Part shown: positions 1-4,899 of the stretch, one piece after another
How positions within the stretch are numbered: the stretch's first letter is position 1
How the letters are laid out: every line of letters starts with the position of its first letter
Origin: Thermococcus sp.
Lineage (GTDB): Archaea > Methanobacteriota_B > Thermococci > Thermococcales > Thermococcaceae
Reading direction: 5' to 3'
DNA length: 5,462 nt
NCBI GenBank assembly: GCA_015522395.1
Contig: WAMH01000261.1
Coordinates: 1 to 5,462 of the forward strand
Notes under the pieces: generated by a model
The model's database searches: none
Told to the model about the DNA's origin: nothing
The model's input: the letters and a program-made list of their open reading frames with translations, nothing else
Made by a program: the position numbers and the translations under genes

Positions 1-314
1 CCTTTCCTCTCCTTCTCGATGACGGCAGAGTAAACCTTGCCCGTGGTTATGTTGTGGTCGAAGCTCAGACTGGTGTCGAGGAAGCGCTCGTAGTTGCCGA
101 GGTCGAGGTCAACCTCACCGCCGTCGTCGAGTACAAAAACCTCCCCGTGCTGGTAGGGGTTCATAGTTCCGGCATCGTAGTTGAGGTAGGGGTCGATCTT
201 GATGTTCGTCGTTCTAAATCCGCGCGCCTTCATGAGCATCCCAAGGGAGGCGCTCGTTATTCCCTTTCCGAGGCCGCTGACGACGCCACCAGTGACGAAG
301 ATGAACTTGGTCAT
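1..314 (-). CDS. pyrG: CTP synthase, N-terminal part (cut by window edge)
   Basis: CTP synthase makes CTP from UTP, ATP and glutamine in the cytoplasm, the last step of pyrimidine nucleotide synthesis. The first 104 residues are visible, from the amidoligase (synthetase) domain; the rest of the protein, including the glutamine amidotransferase domain, lies beyond base 1. The start MTKFIFVTGGVVSGLGKGIT carries the family's P-loop-like nucleotide-binding segment (residues 7-22, Lys17). It is followed by KIDPYLNYDAGTMNPYQHGE and EVDLDLGNYERF, whose Asp71 matches the Mg-binding Asp72 of the E. coli enzyme. The ATG at 314 is well supported by GGAGGT six bases upstream and by a TATA box. The gene is separated by 90 bases from the upstream DUF555 gene and appears to have its own promoter. 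The frame is intact as far as visible. The family assignment is essentially certain. Confidence 0.97.
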   Translation of the reverse strand, partial: MTKFIFVTGGVVSGLGKGITSASLGMLMKARGFRTTNIKIDPYLNYDAGTMNPYQHGEVFVLDDGGEVDLDLGNYERFLDTSLSFDHNITTGKVYSAVIEKERK

Positions 315-320
315 GGCAAA

Positions 321-365
321 ACCTCCATTCGTTATGTCGTCCATTGATTGGTGAGTGTTTAAAAG
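321..365 (-). promoter_or_regulatory. pyrG promoter and ribosome binding site
   Basis: Reading the minus strand, an AT-rich CTTTTAAA box at 365-358 fits an archaeal TATA box, preceded by an A/G-rich stretch that could serve as BRE. A start of transcription about 25 bases downstream would fall near 335, giving a leader of about 20 bases. That leader contains a strong Shine-Dalgarno sequence, GGAGGT (326-321), six bases from the ATG. The box and RBS are seen directly; the transcription start is inferred from typical archaeal spacing. Confidence 0.6.
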
Positions 366-370
366 CTTTG

Positions 371-404
371 CCAGAAAAGAAGTTCAAGGGCAGAGAAGAA
401 GTCT
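371..404 (-). terminator. Possible T-rich terminator after the DUF555 gene
   Basis: Directly after the TGA of the DUF555 gene the minus strand is pyrimidine-rich, with CTTCTTCTCTG followed by CTTCTTTTCTG. Archaeal RNA polymerase terminates at oligo-T tracts without needing a hairpin, but the longest T run here is only four, so the site is weak. No convincing stem was seen. It lies just ahead of the pyrG TATA box, which makes termination here plausible but unproven. Confidence 0.28.
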
Positions 405-785
405 TCACTCCTCCAGCTCTACACCGTCCCCCTCATCCTCCTCTGTCAGCTCGTGAATCTCGTAAACCTTGAGGGGAACCTTCTTGAGGGCCTTGCCTAT
501 GACGGCCTTGGCTATCCTCTCGGCGTGCTCCACCGTCTGTGCGTTGTAGACCTTTATGGTGAGGTACATCCCAACAAGCCCGACGGAGCCGATTACGAAG
601 GCGCTCTCGAAGTGGGCGCCGCAAACCGGGCACTGGGAGTAGCCTATCTCAACCCTCACAAAGTCGAGCTTCTCCTTGTTGAGCGCCTTGGCGACCTTGG
701 AAACGGCGACGTTTATGGCATCCTCGCTCGTCTCGACGTCCCTAACAATTATCGGCGCCTCCAAAACGACGACGTAGTCTCCCAT
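405..785 (-). CDS. DUF555 / UPF0212 family protein
   Basis: A 126-residue protein of the archaeal DUF555 (UPF0212) family; its function is not known. The N-terminal half (residues 4-45, with VVVLEAPIIVRDVETSEDA) looks like an alternating strand-helix fold. It is followed by the family hallmark QCPVCG (Cys52, Cys55) and then FESAFVIGSVGLVGMYLTIKVYN. The two cysteines are the only ones in the protein, so a zinc site would need a partner chain or other ligands; this is inference. The C-terminal tail (residues 111-126) is highly acidic, with about nine Glu/Asp. An open frame extends 22 codons further upstream to 851, but the ATG at 785 is chosen because MGDYVVVLEAP is the family-like N-terminus, GAGGTGA lies five bases ahead, and the longer version would overlap the upstream gene by 56 bases. 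It follows the DUF357 gene with a 10-base gap and very likely shares its transcript. Confidence 0.9.
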   Translation of the reverse strand: MGDYVVVLEAPIIVRDVETSEDAINVAVSKVAKALNKEKLDFVRVEIGYSQCPVCGAHFESAFVIGSVGLVGMYLTIKVYNAQTVEHAERIAKAVIGKALKKVPLKVYEIHELTEEDEGDGVELEE

Positions 786-790
786 CTTTC

Positions 791-797
791 TCACCTC
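791..797 (-). promoter_or_regulatory. Ribosome binding site of the DUF555 gene, overlapping the DUF357 stop
   Basis: GAGGTGA on the minus strand lies five bases before the ATG at 785 and overlaps the TGA stop codon (798-796) of the upstream DUF357 gene. It decides the start of the DUF555 gene against the longer upstream frame and suggests translational coupling of the two genes. Confidence 0.72.
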
Positions 798-1083
798 AGC
801 CGAAGGCGAACAGCCTGTCATCCTCTCCCCTGAAGACCCCGAGCCTAACACCCGCGTCGATGAAGCCGTGGGCGTAGTTCAGGGCCGCGAAAGCGGTCAC
901 GTAGTCACCTTTCTCGTAGTAGTATTTGGCATCCTCAAAATAGCTCTTGGCCATCGTCAGAAAATCCTGGGCGGCAACCCAGAGGAGGCTTTTTTCGTGA
1001 ACGGCAACTTCAAGGGTTTTAAGGGCCTCTTCGGTGATTCTAAAGTACTTCTGGAGCTTTTCCTCGGTTATCTCTCGCTCCAC
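796..1083 (-). CDS. DUF357 family protein
   Basis: A 95-residue protein of the archaeal DUF357 family, with no established function. It has no membrane segment or signal peptide and appears entirely helical, with three or four helices: residues 5-27 (ITEEKLQKYFRITEEALKTL), 33-55 (LWVAAQDFLTMAKSYFEDAK) and 60-83 (DYVTAFAALNYAHGFIDAGV). The last segment, a KGDYxxAFAALNYAHGxxDAG pattern, is the family's most recognisable part. It recalls helical bundles of the HEPN/TPR kind, but that link is only inference. The start is GTG at 1083; no other start lies upstream in a sensible place and the next Met is residue 44. A moderate GAGGCGA sits five bases ahead. It is the first gene of a short unit with the DUF555 gene, which begins 10 bases after its stop. 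Family call is good; the role is unknown. Confidence 0.88.
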   Translation of the reverse strand: MEREITEEKLQKYFRITEEALKTLEVAVHEKSLLWVAAQDFLTMAKSYFEDAKYYYEKGDYVTAFAALNYAHGFIDAGVRLGVFRGEDDRLFAFG

Positions 1084-1088
1084 CGGTC

Positions 1089-1123
1089 TCGCCTCAGCCT
1101 TCGTTGGGAGGCCGTCTTATAAA
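1089..1123 (-). promoter_or_regulatory. Promoter and RBS of the DUF357-DUF555 unit
   Basis: On the minus strand, GGTTTATAAG (1125-1116) is a good archaeal TATA box centred about 37 bases before the GTG start at 1083. Expected transcription start is near 1094, giving a leader of around 10 bases. A partial Shine-Dalgarno sequence, GAGGCGA (1095-1089), lies at or just inside that leader. The box is seen; the start point is inferred. Confidence 0.58.
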
Positions 1124-1140
1124 CCTTATCCCGCATGGAG

Positions 1141-1157
1141 GGGGAAGAAAAAGGAGC
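1141..1157 (-). terminator. Oligo-T terminator after upp
   Basis: Just after the upp TGA the minus strand reads CTCCTTTTTCTTCCCCC, with a run of five T (1152-1148). Thermococcales RNA polymerase is known to stop at such T tracts, and this one lies between the upp stop and the DUF357 TATA box, where a terminator is expected. No stem-loop was seen. Confidence 0.45.
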
Positions 1158-1159
1158 GA

Positions 1160-1828
1160 TCAAAGCTTCACCGGCGCTCCGAATGCCCTGTCTCCCGCGT
1201 CTCCCAAGCCCGGCAGGATGTATCCCCTCTCGTTCAGCTCTCTATCTACAGCCGCCACGAAAATCTCAACGTCCGGGTGTGCATCTTTTATCCTGCTTAT
1301 TCCCTCCGGGGCCGCTAAAACGCCGACAACAACGTAGCGCTTGGCCTTCCCGTAGCGCTTCACCTCGCTGAGAACCTTGATGAGCGTCGAGCCGGTTGCT
1401 ATCATCGGATCCGCCACGATGACCGTATCCTCCGCCCTCACCTGCGGAACCTTGACATACTTCATCTCTATCTCGAACTTCGGTGCCTTTCCGCGCGATG
1501 CCGAGACGATGCCAACGCGCGCATGCTCGAGAATCTTTATCAGGCCCTCCATCAGTGGTATCGCGGCTCGGAGAACGGTTATTATCACCACGTTGCGCCT
1601 GTCCTTTACGAGAACACCCTCAGTTTCCTCGAGGGGAGTCTTTACCGGAACCTTCTCGACCTCCATCGTCTTGGTCAGCTCGTAGGCCATGTAGCGGCCA
1701 AGCTTTACGAGACCCTTCCTGAAGGCTATCGGCCCGGTTCTCTCGTCCCTCAATTCTGTCAGAACCTCCATGATGAAGGGGCTGTCCTCAAAGGAGTAGA
1801 CACCCTCCCAGCGTTCGTCCCTTTTCAT
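1160..1828 (-). CDS. upp: Uracil phosphoribosyltransferase
   Basis: Upp salvages uracil by joining it to PRPP to give UMP and pyrophosphate, in the cytoplasm. The 222-residue length is normal for the family. The PRPP-binding motif VIVADPMIATGST is at residues 136-148. The C-terminal uracil-binding segment YILPGLGDAGDRAFG is at 203-217, and VLRAAIPL near residue 85 fits the conserved Arg-containing loop. The frame also opens with GTG nine bases upstream (1837). ATG 1828 is preferred because GGTGAG lies four bases before it and because the probable transcription start falls near 1835. Upp has its own promoter in the 63-base gap after the first MATE gene's stop and a T-run terminator. The Sulfolobus enzyme is known to be inhibited by CTP and activated by GTP; whether that holds here cannot be seen. 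CTP synthase is encoded three genes further along, so two pyrimidine steps are close neighbours but not one operon. Confidence 0.96.
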   Translation of the reverse strand: MKRDERWEGVYSFEDSPFIMEVLTELRDERTGPIAFRKGLVKLGRYMAYELTKTMEVEKVPVKTPLEETEGVLVKDRRNVVIITVLRAAIPLMEGLIKILEHARVGIVSASRGKAPKFEIEMKYVKVPQVRAEDTVIVADPMIATGSTLIKVLSEVKRYGKAKRYVVVGVLAAPEGISRIKDAHPDVEIFVAAVDRELNERGYILPGLGDAGDRAFGAPVKL

Positions 1829-1832
1829 GAGT

Positions 1833-1838
1833 CTCACC
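1833..1838 (-). promoter_or_regulatory. Ribosome binding site that sets the upp start
   Basis: GGTGAG (1838-1833) sits four bases before the ATG at 1828. The alternative in-frame GTG at 1837 is part of this same motif, so it is more likely the ribosome binding site than the start codon. Confidence 0.68.
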
Positions 1839-1849
1839 GCAGAACCTTC

Positions 1850-1875
1850 GGCGGGGGGTTTATTAGACTTCCGCC
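1850..1875 (-). promoter_or_regulatory. upp promoter with an inverted repeat around the TATA box
   Basis: On the minus strand a TAATAAAC box (1865-1858) is the best TATA candidate for upp; typical spacing would start transcription near 1835, seven bases or so before the ATG. The box is imperfect. GGCGG (1875-1871) and CCGCC (1854-1850) form a five-base inverted repeat centred within about one base of the box centre, so a dimeric regulator could bind across it; that role is inference. A run of six C (1858-1853) lies between the box and the start. Confidence 0.45.
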
Positions 1876-1891
1876 AGGCAATTTTTGCTTC

Positions 1892-3328
1892 CTACATCCT
1901 GCTTTTTGACTGCTCTATGATGCGCTTCATCCAGCTACCGCGCATGAACCAGGCGAGGGCTATAAGCGCTCCAAGGACGTTGCTCAACCCCATCCCGAAG
2001 AACACTCCCCTGCTGGTGAAGTCGAAGAGGTCCGCGAGCGGTATCGTGATGCCGAGAACTGTAACCGCCCCAACGTAGCCGAAAATGTAGCTCAGGGGGA
2101 TTCTAAGCCCCCAGAGGCGTATAACGCCGAGGGCCATGCTCTTCTTCGTGTGTCCGGCCGAGCTGAAGGTCCTGTTCACGACTATAAAGATGCCGTTGAA
2201 GAAGGGCACTGAGATTAGGAAGTACTCGAGGACGATTTTGCTCTCGGCTATGACCTTCGGGTCGTCGAGGAAGACCCTGAAGATGGGAACGCGGAATATT
2301 CCAATGATGAGGACTGCAAGGCTCGCTATCGTGAAGTTTATGACCATCGTGCGCTTCGCTATCCTCTCTGCCCGCTCATAGTTCTCCGCTCCAACGTTCT
2401 GGGCTATCATCGTCCCCATCGCCATGCTTATCCCGCGGGAGATGCTGGTGAGGAAGTTCACGAGGCGGGTGGTGATAATGTAGGCGGCGTAGGTCACATC
2501 CCCGAAGCCGAAGATTATCCTCGTGAGGATGACGAAGCCGAAGCTGTTGGCGGACTGGCCGATGCTCGACGGCAGGCCGACGCGGAAGATTTTCCCATAG
2601 AAGTTCCAGTCCGGTTTAAGGGTCTCCCTCGTGAGATGGATTCCGACTTTTCCCCTGAACATCAGGTATAATCCAATGGCGGCGCCTATGATGTTTGAAA
2701 TGACCGTGGCGAGGGCGGCTCCTGCAACGCCCATCTCCGGAAAGCCCAGCCAGCCGAAGATGAAGAGCGGGTCGAGGATTATGTTGACGGTAACGGTGAG
2801 GAGCGTTATCTTAACGGGCGTTTTTGTGTCTCCAGTTGCCCTCATGAGGGCCGAGAAGGCCATGAAGGCGAAGCCGAACGGCAGTCCGAGGAAGACGACC
2901 GTGGCGTAGGTGTAAGAGTAGGGATAGACGTTTTCGCTGACGCGCATGAAGCGGAGCGCGTAGGGCAGGATGAGGAGCGCTACTACCGCGGTTGCCACTG
3001 CGAAGAACGCCATGAGCGAGTAGAGCGCTCCCGCGGAGCGGTTCGCCTTCTCATATTCCTCCGCCCCGATGTACTGGCCAACGAAGGCGAAGCCCGCCGT
3101 AACGAAACCCATGCCGAGGGCCATGAGCGTTCCTATTATCGGCCACACGGTTCCGGGCGCGGACAATGCTTCCCTCCCAAGTTTGCCAAGCCAGAAGGTG
3201 TCCGTTATGTTGTAAACGACCTGGACGAGGTTGTTGACGATGAGCGGACCCGCAAGGACGAGAAGGGTTCTCTCAATCGGCCCGTTGAGTATCTCCTCGC
3301 GCATTCTCCGTATCTTCTCACCCTTCAT
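1892..3328 (-). CDS. MATE-family multidrug/cation exporter (downstream copy)
   Basis: A 478-residue inner-membrane antiporter of the MATE family, which exports organic, usually cationic, compounds in exchange for H+ or Na+. About twelve hydrophobic helices form two six-helix halves, the second beginning near residue 247 (RVGLPSSIGQSANSFGF). N-lobe residues important in Pyrococcus PfMATE appear to be kept: Pro28, Tyr39, Asp43, Tyr141, Asn182 and Asp186. The residue matching PfMATE Asn157 is Ser159. Compared with the upstream paralog it has a loop about 16 residues longer between the last two helices (about 418-440) and a shorter one near 274-280. The ATG at 3328 is chosen because MKGEKIRRMREE aligns without gaps to the paralog's start; an in-frame TTG at 3334 is possible. 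No Shine-Dalgarno sequence is seen and the leader is about six bases or absent. The frame is intact. Family is sure; the substrate is unknown. Confidence 0.93.
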   Translation of the reverse strand: MKGEKIRRMREEILNGPIERTLLVLAGPLIVNNLVQVVYNITDTFWLGKLGREALSAPGTVWPIIGTLMALGMGFVTAGFAFVGQYIGAEEYEKANRSAGALYSLMAFFAVATAVVALLILPYALRFMRVSENVYPYSYTYATVVFLGLPFGFAFMAFSALMRATGDTKTPVKITLLTVTVNIILDPLFIFGWLGFPEMGVAGAALATVISNIIGAAIGLYLMFRGKVGIHLTRETLKPDWNFYGKIFRVGLPSSIGQSANSFGFVILTRIIFGFGDVTYAAYIITTRLVNFLTSISRGISMAMGTMIAQNVGAENYERAERIAKRTMVINFTIASLAVLIIGIFRVPIFRVFLDDPKVIAESKIVLEYFLISVPFFNGIFIVVNRTFSSAGHTKKSMALGVIRLWGLRIPLSYIFGYVGAVTVLGITIPLADLFDFTSRGVFFGMGLSNVLGALIALAWFMRGSWMKRIIEQSKSRM

Positions 3329-3344
3329 CGCCAATCAGACCGCA

Positions 3345-3367
3345 ATCGAAACGCTGTTATAAAAGGT
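3345..3367 (-). promoter_or_regulatory. Promoter of the downstream MATE gene
   Basis: CCTTTTATAAC on the minus strand holds the TATA core TTTTATA (3364-3358), and CGTTTCGAT (3353-3345) follows four bases later. The TATA box begins four bases after the stop codon of the upstream MATE gene, so any BRE overlaps the end of that coding region. Expected transcription start is about 3334. The core matches that of the other MATE gene at 18 of 20 positions. Confidence 0.6.
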
Positions 3368-4771
3368 TTATGATTTGGAAGCCCCTTCCTCGATTATTCT
3401 GACCATCCAACTCCCCCGTAGGAACCAGGCGAGCGCTATAACGGCCCCCAAAAAGTTGCTCAGACCCATTCCAAGCCAGATTCCCGCGGTGTCCCTCATT
3501 AAAACCCCAAGGCCGTAACTTAGTGGAAGCCTTATCCCCCACAGGCGGATTATTCCTAGGGTCATGCTCTTCTTGGTGTGTCCCGCGCTCTGGAAGACGT
3601 TGTTCACCGCCGAAAATATGCCGAAGAACGGCAGTGAGGCCGCGAAGTACTTCACTACCTTGGCGCTCTCTGCTATTATCGCCGGATCGTTGATGAAGAA
3701 CTTGAAGATGGTCACGCGGAAGAATATAAAGAGGAGCGTTCCCGCGCCGAGTATCGTGAAGTTGATCAGCATCGTCCTCTCAGCTATGGTCTTTGCCCTG
3801 TCGTAGAGCTTCGCTCCAACGGTCTGGCCGACCATCGTCCCCATCGCCATGCTTATTCCGTCGGAGAAGGCGAACATGAAGTTGGTCAACCTGTTCGTTA
3901 TGCTGTAGGTCGCGAAGGCCACATCGGCGTTTCCAAACTCAGCACCAAGGGTGAAGATTATTCTCGCCAGGATGACGAAGCCGAGGGCGGTCGTGGAGGA
4001 GCCTACACTCGACGGAATTCCAACGCGGAAGATCCTGCCGTAGAAGTGCCTGTCCGGCTTAAGGGTTTCAAGGCTGAGGTGTATCCCAACCCTACCCTTG
4101 AAGAGCAGGTAGCCGCCGATGACCGAGCCGAGGCTGTTGGAGAGCATCGTAGCGACTGCCGCCCCGGTAACGCCAAGCTCCGGGAACGGTCCCCATCCGA
4201 AGATGAAGAACGGGTCCAGGACGAGGTTGAGGAGAACGGTGCCGACGTTTATCTTCACCGGCGTCTTCGTGTCCCCTATGGCCCTCAGGAGGAAGTTGAA
4301 GGCGAATAGGGTGAATGAAAACGGAATCCCGGCGAAGATTACCCTCGTGTAGCTGAGGGCGTAGGGATAAACCGTGTCGCTCACGTTCATGAACGCCAGG
4401 AGGTAAGGCGCCGAGACAACTCCAAAAAGCCCAACCCCAACAGCGAAGAGCATCATAAGTGAATAGAGTGCCCCGGCCGCTCTGTTGGCCTTCTCATACT
4501 CTTTGGCTCCAACGTACTGGCTAACGAAGGCGAATCCCGCTGTAGCAAACCCCATGCCTATGCTCATGAAGAACCACACAAGGGGCCAGGCCGTTCCCGG
4601 CGCGGCCAGCTGGTCCCTGCCGAGCTTGCCGAGCCAGTAGGTGTCGGTTAGGTTGTAGAGAACCTGAACGAGCCTGTTAATGATTAAAGGATAGGCTAAC
4701 AGGAGCAGGGTCTTAACTATTGGGCCACTGATGATCTGCTCGCGCATTGCCTCGACTTTCTCGCTCCTCAT
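3368..4771 (-). CDS. MATE-family multidrug/cation exporter (upstream copy)
   Basis: A 467-residue integral membrane protein of the MATE antiporter family, with about twelve helices (roughly 21-41, 57-80, 97-118, 136-160, 174-194, 199-222, then six more from about 247). It resembles Pyrococcus PfMATE closely by eye, for example SMGMGF-type TM2 residues and GAKEYEKANRAAGALYSLM at 88-106. It keeps matches to PfMATE Pro26, Tyr37, Asp41, Tyr139, Asn157, Asn180 and Asp184 as Pro28, Tyr39, Asp43, Tyr141, Asn159, Asn182 and Asp186. It shares 75 of the first 110 residues with the downstream paralog, so the pair arose by duplication. The ATG at 4771 lies 27 bases from the TATA centre, which predicts a leaderless mRNA; accordingly no Shine-Dalgarno sequence is seen. 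It has a six-residue longer loop near 274-283. The next gene starts 39 bases after its stop with its own promoter and no T-run between, so readthrough is possible. The substrate is unknown. Confidence 0.94.
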   Translation of the reverse strand: MRSEKVEAMREQIISGPIVKTLLLLAYPLIINRLVQVLYNLTDTYWLGKLGRDQLAAPGTAWPLVWFFMSIGMGFATAGFAFVSQYVGAKEYEKANRAAGALYSLMMLFAVGVGLFGVVSAPYLLAFMNVSDTVYPYALSYTRVIFAGIPFSFTLFAFNFLLRAIGDTKTPVKINVGTVLLNLVLDPFFIFGWGPFPELGVTGAAVATMLSNSLGSVIGGYLLFKGRVGIHLSLETLKPDRHFYGRIFRVGIPSSVGSSTTALGFVILARIIFTLGAEFGNADVAFATYSITNRLTNFMFAFSDGISMAMGTMVGQTVGAKLYDRAKTIAERTMLINFTILGAGTLLFIFFRVTIFKFFINDPAIIAESAKVVKYFAASLPFFGIFSAVNNVFQSAGHTKKSMTLGIIRLWGIRLPLSYGLGVLMRDTAGIWLGMGLSNFLGAVIALAWFLRGSWMVRIIEEGASKS

Positions 4772-4781
4772 TGAGATGACT

Positions 4782-4801
4782 ATCGAAACGTTGGTATAAA
4801 A
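4782..4801 (-). promoter_or_regulatory. Promoter of the upstream MATE gene
   Basis: TTTTATA (4801-4795) is a clear TATA box, followed after four bases by CGTTTCGAT (4790-4782), the same layout as ahead of the second MATE gene. The TATA centre is 27 bases from the ATG, so the transcript probably starts at the start codon. A second AT-rich box, CTTTTATCC (4820-4812), lies 19 bases further up and could be an alternative promoter. Confidence 0.6.
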
Positions 4802-4851
4802 ACTTTAGGATGGATAAAAGGGCCAGCCTGAACAACCTAACATAAGAGGAG

Positions 4852-4899
4852 AAAACGAAGTAGAAAAGAAGAAGCCAAAAGGCCTCACTCAAGGGCCTT
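4852..4899 (-). terminator. Probable terminator of ppsA
   Basis: AAGGCC (4899-4894) and GGCCTT (4884-4879) can pair as a six-base stem with a nine-base loop that contains the ppsA stop codon. The minus strand then becomes T-rich, with CTTCTTCTTTTC and CGTTTTC. The T runs are only four long, so the stop may be diffuse. Position and composition fit an archaeal terminator; activity is inferred. Confidence 0.42.

Noticed and set aside
453..833. 126-residue open frame on the plus strand opposite the DUF555 gene
   Set aside because: It mirrors the minus-strand gene almost completely, has no family resemblance, promoter or ribosome binding site, and is explained by codon bias of a GC-rich coding strand.
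786..851. 22-codon upstream extension of the DUF555 gene
   Set aside because: It would overlap the DUF357 coding region, has no ribosome binding site, and its residues do not look like the family's N-terminus; the ATG at 785 has a strong RBS.
1829..1837. GTG at 1837 as the start of upp
   Set aside because: The GTG is part of the GGTGAG ribosome binding motif for ATG 1828 and lies at or above the expected transcription start.
1523..1909. 128-residue plus-strand open frame opposite upp
   Set aside because: Antisense shadow of a highly conserved gene; it runs across the upp promoter and into the MATE stop without any signal of its own.
3345..3364. SurR-type GTTn3AAC site in the MATE promoters
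   Set aside because: AACAGCGTT in one promoter has the half-sites in the reverse order (AACn3GTT), and the other promoter lacks it.
4046..4309. 87-residue charged plus-strand open frame inside the upstream MATE gene
   Set aside because: The charged composition is what the complement of a membrane-protein coding frame gives in this phase; no start signals and it lies fully within a clear gene.
4772..4884. Small gene or RNA between ppsA and the upstream MATE gene
   Set aside because: The 113-base gap is explained by a T-rich terminator region and the MATE promoter; no small coding frame with an RBS and no stable RNA fold was apparent.
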